This document shows positions 25,584-35,173 of a stretch of 64,000 nt of DNA, in pieces. The DNA comes from CAVXSP01 sp963724645. Its GTDB lineage: Bacteria > Acidobacteriota > Vicinamibacteria > Vicinamibacterales > SCN-69-37. Where the stretch lies: contig CAVRVJ010000006.1 of the NCBI GenBank assembly GCA_963724645.1, positions 496,001 through 560,000 of the forward strand. Reading direction: 5' to 3'. Position 1 is the first letter of the stretch. Each line of letters opens with the position of its first letter. Position numbers and translations under genes: made by a program. The notes below the pieces were generated by a model. It saw only the letters and a list, made by a program, of their open reading frames with translations. It made no database searches and was not told the DNA's origin.

Positions 25584-26958
25584 CTACGCGCATGCCCGAT
25601 GAACCTCTTGCGCTTCTCTCTGCGTAAGGGAAGGGTCGTGGCCATCGCTAACCGGTCGGGACACTTCATCGGCGCATACTGACGCAGGAGCGGGCGTCAC
25701 CCCGCCAGGCTCGGGCCGGCTGAAGACGGTCGCTGCGTCCCCTGAAGCCAGCCCTGTGTCGATGGACGCGCCCCTCGGCGTCAACAGCCGCTCCGCGGCT
25801 TCGGCGGCGCCGATGAGCAGACTGGAGACGCCCAGCCGCCCCAGGAAGTTTCCGGCGATCGCCAGGTTTGGCGGCAGCGCGTCGGCCGCCGCCTGGGCCC
25901 GCAGCACTGCGGCATCGTAAACCGGCAACGCGGGCATCTGCCGAATGACGTACGATGCGACGGGCGCGTCGAAGCGGCCGGTCAGCAGCGCCCGATCGCG
26001 GACGAGCAGATCGAGTGCCGCGTGATCCGTACCGGGCAGTGCCGCCGCGTCGATGTCGCCGTAAATCCACGTCTCGGAACGCAGCGGGCTGCGTCCGTGA
26101 AAGATCTCCGCATTGAACAACGTCCCAAGCGCACGAACGCCGGACAATCGCGGAAACAGCACGCCGAAGCTCTTCAGGTCCTGCGGGTGCGGCGCGAAGA
26201 ACGCCGTAACAGCCACGACCGACACCATGCGGATCCGGTCGATCGCGGCGGCAAAATCCGGCGCGCGCCCTGCGAGCAGCCGGGCTGCGGCCGGGGCGTT
26301 CGTGCAGATGACGGTCGGCACGGACGGATCGAGGTCCGCGGGTACGGCCGGCCGGTTGAACTCAAAGGTAGCGCCACGGGTCCGAAGCTCTTGATATAGA
26401 CAGGTGATCAACTCTCCCATGCCGTGGGAGGGACTCGCCAGCTTGCCACGGGGCGAACGACGCTTGCGGAAGAGCGCGGCCGAGAGCTCGTCCAGCGGAG
26501 CAGCGTAGATCCCCTGGAGCGCCGGAGCGAGCAGCCACTCGGTGGCCGAAGCACCGTACACGCGGGTGCCCCAAGCCGCGACCGACTCCGATCCGCGCGG
26601 CCGGACCTGCCGTGCAACCCAGGCGCCTCCGAACCGCGCGAAAGTCACCAAGCGTTTCGGCCGGCGTGAGCGGCCAGCGGCGCGGGCGGCCGCCCCTGAA
26701 GATGTACCGGCGCCTGTTTTCGTCGCGCGCGAACAACGGCGTCACGCCGGCCGCCTCGAAGAGCGCGCCGGTCCTTTCGCTCCACGTGAAGGCGCGCGCT
26801 GCGGTCTCAATCAGGCCTTCCGGCATCTGCAGCGTCTGAATCAACCCCCCCGGGCGTGGGCCCGCTTCGCGGACGTGCACGTGCGCGCCTCGCTCGGTCA
26901 GATACCAGGCGGTCGCGAGACCGGAGAAACCGGCGCCGATGACGTTAACAGTCATCAT
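25584..26958 (-). pseudogene. hemG: Protoporphyrinogen oxidase (HemG/HemY type), one frameshift
   Basis: The N-terminal frame from ATG 26958 shows the FAD fold VNVIGAGFSGLATAWYLTERG and PGGLIQTLQMPEGLIETAARAF. Near 26640-26655 it must shift to the frame carrying FARFGGAWVARQVRPRG, YGDIDAAALPGTDH, LPVYDAAVLRAQAAADALPPN and IAGNFLGRLGVSSLLIGAAEAAE, a full FAD-type oxidase C-terminus. The enzyme oxidises protoporphyrinogen IX (or coproporphyrinogen III) with oxygen. With both halves collinear and otherwise conserved, a single assembly indel is likely. It faces the ferrochelatase gene on the opposite strand. Confidence 0.8.
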
Positions 26959-27280
26959 TGTCTTCCGTTAAGGCAAAGGGATCCTGAGGTCGTCGTGCTC
27001 GAGCGTGACGACGCCGTCCTCGGGCATCGGGGCGAAGGAATCCCCGCGCGTCCTCGACCTCGTCGGGATCGAGAGCAACGCGGGGTCATCATGAGCGACA
27101 GGATCTTCTCGCGCCGCCGGGCTCACGATTGACGATGGCGAGCGCCATGACCGCCCTTATATCATGCAGGTCAAGGCTGCGAATCATCACGGGTTTGTCG
27201 GCAGAACGGGACGGGTCTCGATCTGCGGGAAACTCGGAGCGGACCGGAATGAGTTTCTTACGGATCGAGACCCGCCTCTT
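26959..27280. other. Divergent intergenic region between heme-biosynthesis genes
   Basis: About 320 bases between the leftward oxidase gene and the rightward ferrochelatase gene, with no supported gene. CATTGTCTTCCGTTAAGG next to the oxidase start and TATATCATGCAGG near 27150 are the AT-richer patches where promoters would lie. An open frame from 27164 extends the ferrochelatase upstream but looks unlike the family. Confidence 0.35.
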
Positions 27281-28261
27281 ATGATCGGCGTCATTCTGCT
27301 TCAGCTCGGGACCCCCGATGCCCCCACGACAGGCGCGGTGAGGCGGTATCTGAGGGAGTTCCTGTCGGATCGGCGGGTCGTCGACCTGCCCCGCGCGGCC
27401 TGGTTGCCCATCCTTCATTTGATCGTCCTCAGACGGCGTCCGCGCCGGTCCGCGCGGCTCTATCAGAAGGTCTGGACCCCCGAGGGTTCGCCGCTTCGGG
27501 TGATCACGCGAGCCCAGGCCGCCGCGCTCGAGCAACGGCTCGCCGGCGCCGTGAATGGAACGCGGATCCGGGTGGTGACCGGGATGCGGTACGGCCGGCC
27601 GTCGATTGCCGAGGCACTGACGCAGCTCTCCAGTGAAGGCGTCAGTCGAATCCTGGCGTTTCCGATGTTCCCGCAATATGCGAGCGCGACGACCGGGTCG
27701 AGCCTGCAGCAGCTTTTCGAGGACGTCCAGGATCTTCGAGTCGTTCCGTCGGTGCGAGTCGTGCCTCCCTACTACGACGACCCTGGCTACATCGCCGCGC
27801 TCGCGAGCGTCGCGCGCGAGGCGCTGGCGAAGGTCCCGGAACGTCCGACGCAGCTTCTGCTCAGCTTCCACGGGCTGCCAAAGCGATTTGCGGATCTGGG
27901 CGATCCTTATCCAGGCCACTGCCGCGCGACGGCCAAGCTGCTGGAGTCGTCGCTCGGCATGATGGCCGATTCAGTCACTCTGGTGTATCAGTCCCGCGCC
28001 GGCCGAAAAGAATGGCTGCAGCCGTACACGGACAAGACGCTCGAGGCGCTCGGCAGGACCGGCGCTCGCGTCGCCGTGATGTGTCCCGGGTTTACGGCCG
28101 ATTGCCTGGAAACACTCGAAGAAATCCGGCTGCGTGGATACGAGCAATTCCACTCAGCCGGTGGCCGCGACTACCTCGCCATCCCGTGTTTGAACGAGCA
28201 TCCGGCCTGGCTCGACGCGATGACCGCTATCGCGCGCCGGGAACTGGCGGGATGGATCTGA
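27281..28261 (+). CDS. hemH: Ferrochelatase
   Basis: 326 residues from ATG 27281 (MIGVILLQLGTPDAP, the usual start). Motifs: LREFLSDRRVVDLPR, FPMFPQYASATTGSS, the catalytic-His region LLSFHGLPKRFADLGDPYPGHC, LVYQSRAGRKEWLQPYTD and VMCPGFTADCLETLEEI. The enzyme inserts ferrous iron into protoporphyrin (or coproporphyrin) as the last porphyrin step. A frame open back to 27164 is not supported by homology. Its presence next to the oxidase operon suits a high heme demand. Confidence 0.93.
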   Translation: MIGVILLQLGTPDAPTTGAVRRYLREFLSDRRVVDLPRAAWLPILHLIVLRRRPRRSARLYQKVWTPEGSPLRVITRAQAAALEQRLAGAVNGTRIRVVTGMRYGRPSIAEALTQLSSEGVSRILAFPMFPQYASATTGSSLQQLFEDVQDLRVVPSVRVVPPYYDDPGYIAALASVAREALAKVPERPTQLLLSFHGLPKRFADLGDPYPGHCRATAKLLESSLGMMADSVTLVYQSRAGRKEWLQPYTDKTLEALGRTGARVAVMCPGFTADCLETLEEIRLRGYEQFHSAGGRDYLAIPCLNEHPAWLDAMTAIARRELAGWI

Positions 28262-28308
28262 TCTAAACGGTGAGCATGTTTTGCGACCGGGAGGTCAGGC
28301 GCGGCTCG

Positions 28309-29949
28309 CTATTTGAACGTCGTCAGAAGCCTCTGGAACCTCGGGTCGCCGCGCAGGCTGTCGTAGTCTGGGTCGCGCTCCAGCCAGTCGCGCTGCCCCC
28401 AGCCCCGCGCAGATACGCGCTCCAGCAGTGCAATCGCCCGGTCAGTGTGTCCAAGCCTCGCTTGCAGGCACGCGCCGTTGCCCAACGCGCTCATGTCATC
28501 CGGGTAGAGCTCGAGCGCCCGCTCTGACCACTCGACCGCGCGCTCGGCCTGACCCTCTTCGAACAGGTACAAAGCCCCGAGCGACATGGCCCGGCCGTCG
28601 AGTGGATTGAGCGCCAGCACGTGCTCCGCGCGACGAATCCCCTCACGCCTCCAGTCGGAGGCCTCATCGTGCTGGCCGAGCATCTTGAGTGACTGCGCGA
28701 GCAGGAACGGACTCTGAAAATCCTCCTGTCGAACATCCGCCGCTTTCCTGAAGAGCATCGCCGAACCAGCGACATCTCCGCGCGCGAATCTCGTCCTTGC
28801 GTAGTAGTAGTAAGAGTCGAACAGGTTGGGATTGAGGCGGATCGACTCCTCGAATTCCCTCGAGGCGTCGTCGTAGCGCCTCAAGAGGGACAGAGCGCAC
28901 CCACGCGCGACGTGGGCCTCTGCGAGATCCGGCGCCAGTTCGAGCGCTCGTTGACTGGCGCGCTCGGCTCCGGCGAGGTCCGCCTCGTTTGCGCCGAACC
29001 ACTCGTACAGCGTCGCATGCGAGGTCGCGAGGCCGGCGTACGCCGGACCATATCCAGGGTCGAGCTCGATGGCGCGGCGGAACAAATCGGCGGCCGACAC
29101 CAGATCGGGGCGCCTGATCCGCGGGAGGTGCTGGCGTCCGCGCAGGTACAGCTCGTAGGCCGCTGTGCCGGTCAGCGCGCGATGCAGCGCCCGTTTCTCT
29201 CGCGGACTGACGGCGCCGCCGCGCAGTGACGTCGCCACGCTTTCGGCGATCTCATCCTGCATTGCAAACACGTCTTCGAACTGGCCATCGAAGCGGTGCG
29301 ACCATCGGTGGTAGCCGCTCGCCACCTCAATCAGCTGCACCGTCACGCGCAGGCGATCGCCGGACTTGCGGACACTGCCCTCGAGCAACGCTTCCACCTT
29401 GAGCTGTTCTCCAACCATCCGGACGTCCTCGCCTTTGCCGCGGAACTGAAAGGAAGCCGTGCGCGCGGCCACGCGCAGGCCATCGACCTGCGTGAGCGCG
29501 TTGATGAGTTCCTCGGCCAGGCCTTCGCAGAGGTACTCCTGGTCGTGGCTCGGACTCATATCCGCGAACGGCAGGACCGCAATCGAGGAGATGGCTCCGC
29601 TCGTGCGCGCCGCCACGCCCGGCGCCGGGGCGTCCTCTCGAGACACCGCGGCGATGAATTGATACCCCCTCCTGTGGCGAGTCTCGATGAACTGCGGGTG
29701 TCTGGCATCGTCGCTGAGGACGCGGCGCAGCTCCTGAATGCACGTCGTGAGGGCGTCGTCGGTCACCGCGACGTCTGGCCACACGGACGCAAACAAGTCG
29801 CCTTTCGAGACGGGTGAACCGGCATGAGCGACGAGGATCTTCAGTACGCTCGCGGCCTTGGGCGTCAGGCGCACCTCCTGCCCGCGGAACCAGAGTTGGC
29901 CCGTGTCGAGCTGGAAGCGGTATTCGCCGAAGCCGGCGCTCTGGGTCAT
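28309..29949 (-). CDS. Winged-helix DNA-binding protein with TPR domain
   Basis: 546 residues. Residues ~5-105 are an OmpR/CadC-type winged helix (RLTPKAASVLKILVAHAGSPVSKGDLF, ELRRVLSDD, IETRHRRGYQFIA). Residues ~120-235 are a tetraspanning-like sensor region common in this family (SIAVLPFADMSPSHDQEYLCEGLAEELINAL). The rest is TPR repeats (SAADLFRRAIELDPGYGPAYAGLA; AVEWSERALELYPDDMSALG). These regulators are abundant in Acidobacteriota. No receiver domain; target unknown. Confidence 0.85.
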   Translation of the reverse strand: MTQSAGFGEYRFQLDTGQLWFRGQEVRLTPKAASVLKILVAHAGSPVSKGDLFASVWPDVAVTDDALTTCIQELRRVLSDDARHPQFIETRHRRGYQFIAAVSREDAPAPGVAARTSGAISSIAVLPFADMSPSHDQEYLCEGLAEELINALTQVDGLRVAARTASFQFRGKGEDVRMVGEQLKVEALLEGSVRKSGDRLRVTVQLIEVASGYHRWSHRFDGQFEDVFAMQDEIAESVATSLRGGAVSPREKRALHRALTGTAAYELYLRGRQHLPRIRRPDLVSAADLFRRAIELDPGYGPAYAGLATSHATLYEWFGANEADLAGAERASQRALELAPDLAEAHVARGCALSLLRRYDDASREFEESIRLNPNLFDSYYYYARTRFARGDVAGSAMLFRKAADVRQEDFQSPFLLAQSLKMLGQHDEASDWRREGIRRAEHVLALNPLDGRAMSLGALYLFEEGQAERAVEWSERALELYPDDMSALGNGACLQARLGHTDRAIALLERVSARGWGQRDWLERDPDYDSLRGDPRFQRLLTTFK

Positions 29950-30033
29950 GGAGCGGACGGCTCAGTATATTTCCGGAGTAAGCGTGAACGCCGTCTCGAC
30001 GTGCCTGAGAGACCCGCCCTGAACGCTGCGGCG

Positions 30034-30663
30034 TCAGAATCGCCAGCCAATCCCCAGTCGCGACGTGAAATTGTGGGTCGTGCAGGCCGGGCATGGCGGC
30101 GCGTAGCCGCGGTGCCGGATCATCAGGTCGCCAAGATCGACCCGCGCCACGACGCGAGGCGACGGATAGAACTCGAACGTGCCACCGAGGTCGAGCGCGA
30201 ACTCGGTGCGATATTCCGGCACCGCCAGCAGGAACAACGCAAGCGAGCAGACATGGCCCACGCACTCCACGCCCTTGTTCGACAGGTTCGCAAATCCGGG
30301 ACGCACCCTCGCGAACGTCCCGAACCGGTCGCCGCGATGCCCGAGCTTGGCGCCAAAAAAGGCGTCGGCGCGCCGGCGATGATACACGGTGCGAAGCGTT
30401 CCATCGCCGACGTTCGTCGACGACACCGTCATGTCGTCCTTCGGATAGAAGTTGAACTCCGCGTCGACCGCCACCCACCTCGAAGAATCGAACGACCCGC
30501 GCCCGCCGATGCCGGCGCTGAACCCGCCGAAATCGCTCAGTCGAAGAACGGCGGCTTGCGCGCCGATCTCGAAGCGCCGGTCGGAGACCTGGGCAAGAGC
30601 TGGACTGATTGCCGCGGTCACGGCAAGGATGCACGTCAGGAGAGCGATTCGAGAAATAGTCAT
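30034..30663 (-). CDS. Outer-membrane beta-barrel-like protein
   Basis: 209 residues from ATG 30661-30663. A signal peptide (AVTAAISPALAQ) is followed by alternating aromatic/hydrophobic beta strands, with many Asp/Gly turns (FEIGAQAAVLRL, VDAEFNFYPKD, RADAFFGAKLGHRG) and a terminal phenylalanine (RLGIGWRF), the usual barrel-assembly signal. Two Cys pairs (VECVGHVC and PPCPACTT) are unusual for a barrel. Likely an OmpA/opacity-type small barrel. It is in the same frame as, but separate from, the flavoprotein gene upstream. Confidence 0.75.
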   Translation of the reverse strand: MTISRIALLTCILAVTAAISPALAQVSDRRFEIGAQAAVLRLSDFGGFSAGIGGRGSFDSSRWVAVDAEFNFYPKDDMTVSSTNVGDGTLRTVYHRRRADAFFGAKLGHRGDRFGTFARVRPGFANLSNKGVECVGHVCSLALFLLAVPEYRTEFALDLGGTFEFYPSPRVVARVDLGDLMIRHRGYAPPCPACTTHNFTSRLGIGWRF

Positions 30664-30830
30664 GATGACTCCCCGGAACAGGCGCGACAGCCATCCGCAA
30701 ATCATGTGCCCGCAGCAGCGTCCTGGAGCCAGGAGGATTTCTGCGGCGTAGCAGCAGTCCTCGCGTCCCATCCAGTCACTCGCTTTCGAGACGTTGGAAG
30801 GCGAATCCAAGAAACCGCACGCACGCCGGA

Positions 30831-32175
30831 TTATGAGTCCTGTAAGCTCAGACTCTGACCAGGGACCGAGAACGGGCCCCACCCCCCACTCTGTTCGCGC
30901 GTCTCGCTCGCACGGCTCGCTCGCGGTCTGCGTTGTTTGAGTCTGGCCGCGATGTGCCCCGCCAGCACATGCGCGTCCGCACCGACGCCATCGATGAAGG
31001 CCGACTTGCGCGTCCGTTGGAACGGCAGTCCGATCGCGTAAACACCAGCGCAGGGTGTGACGCCGCCGTGATGCCGCAGCTCGCCCCGCCCATCGAGCAG
31101 CGGCATCTTCAGCCAGGAATACGTGCGGCGGTAACCCGTTGCCCAGACCACGCTGTCGATGCCGGCAGCCTTCAGGTGAAGGTCCGTCGGCGCGTTGACA
31201 AACGCGGGCCACAGCGGTTCGAATGGCTCGGGCTCGTCGACGAGTCCGCCGAGCCCGATACGGTCGGCCGCGCGGTCCAGCCGGGACAACAGGCTGGCGA
31301 GCTTCAGGTCGGCAGCCGCCGTGGTCTTCAGAAGGTCGTCGTCGAAACGCAGCCGATGTCCATCGATGGCCGTCAGACGCCCGACGACGATGACGCCGGC
31401 GCGGCGAAGGCGATCGAGGTCCAGCGTGGCGTGATCGGGTCGCCCTACGAGTTGCAACGAAGGGCGCGTGCCGCGAAGTTTCCACGTCGTAGACCGAGTC
31501 CTCGGTCTCGTCCAGAATTCCGGCACGATCGAGCCACCACATGATGTCCCGTCCGCGATAACGCCTGGGCACGCGGAGGTGCTGCCCGGTGGACAGCACG
31601 ACCTGGCGGCCGCTGGCTCGAATCTCGTCGGCCAGCTGAATTCCGGTCGCCGATGCGCCGACCACGACAACTCCACCGCCGGGCAGCGCCGCGGGATTGC
31701 GATATTCGCTCGGCACGACCTGATGGACACCGCCGTCAAGCCGGCTCGCCATTGCCGGCACGAGGGGGCGATCCGAATACCCCGTGGCCAGCACGATGTT
31801 GCGCGTGCGCCACACGCCGCGGGTCGTCGTCACCAGGAATGTTTCATCGGACGCATCAATTCCCTCGATGGCGTCCACGGACGTGTCCGTTTCAACGGGC
31901 GCAGGAAACGAGCTCGCGTACCGTTCGAAGAAGGCGACCAGCGCTTTCGCGGTCATGAATCCGTCGGGGTCGGGCCCGTCGTACTGGAACCCGGGGAGGC
32001 GGGTCATCCAGTTCGGCGTCAGCAGGCGGAGCGAGTCCCATCGCTCGCTTCGCCAGCGCTCCGCCACCTGCCCGCGCTCGAGCACGACATGCTCGATGCG
32101 CTGGTCGGACAGGCAGCGGCTCATCGCGAGCCCTGCCTGCCCCCCGCCGACAATCACGACGTCCGTACGGCGCAT
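30831..32175 (-). pseudogene. Flavin-containing monooxygenase, one frameshift
   Basis: The ATG at 32175 opens a Rossmann flavoprotein: VVIVGGGQAGLAMSRCL (FAD site), the R-x-W-x-S-L-R-L-L-T-P segment, IVLATGYSDRPLVP and VVVVGASATGIQLADEIRASG (second, NADPH-type GxSxTG site). Near 31480 the path shifts frame and continues with RAGVIVVGRLTAIDG, DSVVWATGYRRTYSWL and GVGADAHVLAGHIAARL, the expected C-terminal half. Such enzymes oxidise S-, N- or ketone groups, or reduce disulfides. The last ~20 residues derive from a repeat at 30873. Assembly indel or recent decay; the latter would be plausible beside repeat insertions. Confidence 0.75.
30873..30925. repeat. Dispersed repeat fragment at the 3' end of the flavoprotein gene
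   Basis: The core TTCGCGCGTCTCGCTCGC and ACGGCTCGCTCGCG matches 32340-32372 in the copy before the gene. The flavoprotein gene thus has related repeats at both ends. Confidence 0.65.
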
Positions 32176-32269
32176 GGCGGTTCAGCCGGCGCTGACGGAC
32201 ATTGACACGGGCACGCCGTTGGTCAGCACGTCGAACACCGCGGAGCGCGCGCGCGATTGCTCCATGATC
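32170..32269. repeat. 100-bp direct duplication, left copy
   Basis: Identical to 32386-32485 except at two bases (32224 C for G, 32265 T for C). It is the last ~95 bases of the OsmC-like gene plus the ATGCGC start of the flavoprotein. The two copies flank the 116-base repeat element. Confidence 0.9.
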
Positions 32270-32385
32270 AATGCGGGGGGCTTCGCCCCCGCGCACCCCC
32301 CTACGCGCTCACTCGTGGGGACCCCATGATCCCCACGCCGTTCGCGCGGCTCGCTCGTGTGGCTCGCTCGCGACACTGTTTTCAA
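32270..32385. repeat. Dispersed GC-rich repeat between duplicated ends
   Basis: Begins AATGCGGGGGGCTTCGCCCC, passes ACCCCCCTACGCGCTCACTC and ATGATCCCCACGCCG and ends at TTCGCTCGCGACACTG-like sequence. It has the GGGGGC-TTC-GCCCCC hairpin of the other copies. It is bounded by a 100-base direct duplication, so it entered between the OsmC-like and flavoprotein genes. Confidence 0.85.
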
Positions 32386-32485
32386 GCGCATGGCGGTTCA
32401 GCCGGCGCTGACGGACATTGACACGGGCACGCCGTTGGTGAGCACGTCGAACACCGCGGAGCGCGCGCGCGATTGCTCCACGATC
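32386..32485. repeat. 100-bp direct duplication, right copy (native OsmC-like gene end)
   Basis: This copy is continuous with the OsmC-like coding sequence and is the ancestral one. It holds the gene's end, the stop at 32398-32400 and the former flavoprotein start seven bases later (ATGCGC, then unrelated repeat sequence). Confidence 0.9.
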
Positions 32486-32982
32486 TCCTGCAGTTTCTCG
32501 GGCGGCGCGTCGCCTTTGATCGAAAAGCTGGCGCGGATGCCTTGATAGCCGTTGCGGACATCCTTCGACATGCCGAAGATGCCGAGCAGGTTGATGTCCC
32601 CCTCGATGTTCGACTCAACCTCGCTCAGCGCCACCCCGCGCGCGGCCGCGATGTTGGCGATGCCGCCCGTGATGCACGACGCCAGCGCATGCAGCAGGTA
32701 CTCGACCGGGAGCGGCGCGCGGTCCTCGCCCACGAGGACCGCGGGATGGTCACCATTCAGCTTGAAGATCGTCTTGTGGGCGTGTTCACCCCCTGCGCCG
32801 GAGAAAGTGCCGATCGTCGTCTCGCTGAGCGTGCCGCTCTGCCAGCGGTTGCGGGCACGGAACTGGAACCTGGCCAGCTCCGGCTGGCCTTTCACCACGT
32901 CCAGCGTGCCGAACAGGGTGGGTGTGTCGACGCCGTTGAGCGGGAGCCGCTTGCGGCGAGGCTGCGTCGTTTCGGTTGCCAT
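32398..32982 (-). CDS. OsmC/Ohr-family protein
   Basis: 194 residues from ATG 32982, which has GGAGG nine bases ahead. The OsmC fold is clear: WQSGTLSETTIGTFSGAGGEH, LPVEYLLHALASCITGGIANIAAARGV with the C in ASC as the candidate redox Cys, and EKLQEIVEQSRARSAVFDVLTNGVPV. The first redox Cys of true OsmC/Ohr is not obvious, so only one cysteine of the pair is seen. The family reduces organic peroxides. Its leader is duplicated upstream of the small secreted protein gene. Confidence 0.85.
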   Translation of the reverse strand: MATETTQPRRKRLPLNGVDTPTLFGTLDVVKGQPELARFQFRARNRWQSGTLSETTIGTFSGAGGEHAHKTIFKLNGDHPAVLVGEDRAPLPVEYLLHALASCITGGIANIAAARGVALSEVESNIEGDINLLGIFGMSKDVRNGYQGIRASFSIKGDAPPEKLQEIVEQSRARSAVFDVLTNGVPVSMSVSAG

Positions 32983-33120
32983 GTTGTCCTCCATTCCAAA
33001 CGCCCGTCCATCGGGCGTCGGCCGACCGGCTTGCGGTGTCCGGTGGCTGCAGGACAAGAGTAGGGGCAGGCCGATTTCGAGTCCCGAGAGCCGGCCGGGA
33101 TTTGTCCGGGATTGCGCTGG
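32983..33120. promoter_or_regulatory. Leader region shared by the OsmC-like and small secreted protein genes, copy A
   Basis: Matches copy B (35174-35309) over about 135 bases, with small gaps. Both contain the start-proximal TGTTGTCCTCC (reverse of GGAGGACAACA), the hairpin CGCCCG-TCCAT-CGGGCG at 33001-33017 and, further up, GACAAGAGTAGG and TTTGTCCGGGATTGCGC. The hairpin lies just upstream of the ribosome site. Shared transcription or translation control is likely. Confidence 0.7.
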
Positions 33121-33196
33121 CTGAGTGCCACCGGAAGCCGCGTAAAACGGCCAGTCCGCAGCCGTTGCCGCGGCCGCGTCGATCAGATGGTGACGC

Positions 33197-34762
33197 CTAC
33201 CGGCTCGCGAACGCCGCGAGCGCGGTCTCGGCGACCGGCACGCAGTCGAGCGTGTCGCGCCGTGGATGGGCCTCCCAGAAGTCGCGGCGCAGAAAGACGG
33301 CCCGGTCCAGACGATCGTACGGCGCGTTGCGGACGAAGACGTACTCGCGTTGAAACCGCGGCGACGACACCATCTCGAGAATCATCTTGCGGCGGCGCGC
33401 ACCGATGATCTCGTCCGGGCCGGCGCCGCGGAGAAGCGCCAGGCCCGACAGGTACCCCTCGACGATGTCGGGGCGCTGCTCGATGACCCAGCGCATGTCG
33501 GTCTTCGAGTCCTGGGGGCCGTCGGGATCGAACGTGCCGTGCCTCGCGATGTAGGGCGTGTTCAATCCAAGCGCGTCGATGTGGACAGCATCCACGAGAA
33601 ACGGGAGCGCGCCTCCGTAGCTGCTGGAGATCGTCGTCGTGGGGCTCGCGACCGACGCGAGCCACGCATCATAGGCCGCGATGCCCGGTCGCGGACCGCC
33701 GCCTCCCTGCACCAGCAACAGGCCAAGGTCCGCCGCGAGCGCCAGCCCGACGGCGGCACTGACCTGTCTCCACCGACGGTCGCGCACGACGCTGGTCAGA
33801 CCGGTCATCGCCACGAGCAACCAGGCCGGGGCCACGTGGATGAACTGACGCCAGAGGGGGAATGCGGTGGGCGGGTCTCCACCCGCGCTCGCCATGTAGA
33901 CGATGTACGCGACGAAGAGCGCCAGGCACGTCAATCCGCGGCGATCGCCGGTGCGCTTCACGGCGACGGCCCCAATCGCGAGAAAGGCGACCACCACTGC
34001 GTGCGCGAGCATCCAGCCGCCGACGTACACCAGGCCGAGCCGCACGTGTCCGATGCCGCCGCCCGCGACCTTCGCGTAGTAGGTGTTGGGCGCGAGCGCG
34101 CCATATGCCACCCAACGGTGCACCACGATCGCCATGAGCGTCAGCCCGCCGGCGATCGCCGTCGCGACGACCCATCGCCAGCGCTCACGCCGCCAGGCGA
34201 GCGCCAGCACGTCGACACCCGCGACGAGCGCGCCCTCGGGCCGCATCGCGACGAGGAGCGGCGCGACGATCGGCTGCCACTGCGCTGGACCGACCAGCGC
34301 AAGCGTGACGAGGCTGGTGAACGCCACGGCTTCCATGCCCGACGCGGCGTACAGCGTGAATGGCACGTACAGCGCGAGGAAGACGCCAGTCAGCACGGCA
34401 GGACGATCGTCGCGGCGCCGGAAGAGCACGGCCATCACGGTCAGCGCCGCCGCAGTCCCGAACACTTTGGACGCTATCCGAACATCTACGCCGAGCCACG
34501 CGGCGCCGCCGAGCAGCAACGTCCACAGCAGCGATGAGTAGCCTTCGACGTGCTCGCCGGTATGATTCCATGCGCCGAGTCCATACCCTTCCGCCAGATG
34601 GCGCGCATATCTAAACGTGATGTAGGCATCATCGAGCGTCAGGCGCGTCGACAAGAGCACCGTCACGGTTGCGACGACCGTCATCGCCGCTGCCGCAAGC
34701 AGGATCGCTTCGCGTTTCGAGAAGACGGCGCCCGCGACCGGGCGTCGGTCGTCAGATGGCAT
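33197..34762 (-). CDS. GT-C-type membrane glycosyltransferase-like protein
   Basis: 521 residues with about ten helices. After TM1 comes TRLTLDDAYITFRYARHLAEGYGL, containing the D-D metal/lipid-phosphate site of GT-C enzymes, then HVEGYSSLLWTLLL. The C-terminal 150 residues form a soluble lobe. The family transfers sugars from lipid-phosphate donors; acceptor unknown. It lies between the OsmC-like and small secreted protein genes, whose leaders match. Confidence 0.75.
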   Translation of the reverse strand: MPSDDRRPVAGAVFSKREAILLAAAAMTVVATVTVLLSTRLTLDDAYITFRYARHLAEGYGLGAWNHTGEHVEGYSSLLWTLLLGGAAWLGVDVRIASKVFGTAAALTVMAVLFRRRDDRPAVLTGVFLALYVPFTLYAASGMEAVAFTSLVTLALVGPAQWQPIVAPLLVAMRPEGALVAGVDVLALAWRRERWRWVVATAIAGGLTLMAIVVHRWVAYGALAPNTYYAKVAGGGIGHVRLGLVYVGGWMLAHAVVVAFLAIGAVAVKRTGDRRGLTCLALFVAYIVYMASAGGDPPTAFPLWRQFIHVAPAWLLVAMTGLTSVVRDRRWRQVSAAVGLALAADLGLLLVQGGGGPRPGIAAYDAWLASVASPTTTISSSYGGALPFLVDAVHIDALGLNTPYIARHGTFDPDGPQDSKTDMRWVIEQRPDIVEGYLSGLALLRGAGPDEIIGARRRKMILEMVSSPRFQREYVFVRNAPYDRLDRAVFLRRDFWEAHPRRDTLDCVPVAETALAAFASR

Positions 34763-34921
34763 GGCTGATCAGCTACGGGAAGCTGGCAGCCATCCTACTA
34801 CCAACGATTCCAAAGACGCGCGAGTGCGCAGATGGACGCAGGAAACGGGCGCAGGCCGCGCGGGCGCCGACGGCGAGCCCCGGCATCCGACGTCGGCCTG
34901 CGACTCCGAGCCGTCAATCAT

Positions 34922-35173
34922 TCAGGGATGGGATAGCAGTAGGTACCGGACCCCTGACCCTCCCATGTGACCCCTGGCGCACTCCTGGAGAATCGACGGC
35001 AGCTCCGAGGTCGGGACGCCTGTCGCGAATGCGTGGTCGTAGACGAAGCCGTCCGGGTACTCGATATGGACCGCGACCGACCACAACGGTGACGCAGCCG
35101 AGACGCCCGTGGAGATTCCAACCAGCGCCGCCACGACGATGGCCAATACACCAGACAGTAGTTTCTTTGTCAT
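34922..35173 (-). CDS. Small secreted protein of unknown function
   Basis: 83 residues from ATG 35173 with GGAGG ahead. A signal peptide (LLSGVLAIVVAALVGISTGVSA) is followed by a ~55-residue domain (LWSVAVHIEYPDGFVYDHAF, then PSILQECARGH). I do not recognise a family. Its leader matches that of the OsmC-like gene 2 kb away, so the two probably respond to the same signal. Confidence 0.65.
   Translation of the reverse strand: MTKKLLSGVLAIVVAALVGISTGVSAASPLWSVAVHIEYPDGFVYDHAFATGVPTSELPSILQECARGHMGGSGVRYLLLSHP

Noticed and set aside
27164..27280. N-terminal extension of ferrochelatase
   Set aside because: The family begins at MIGVILLQLGTPDAP, and the extra codons show no conservation pattern.
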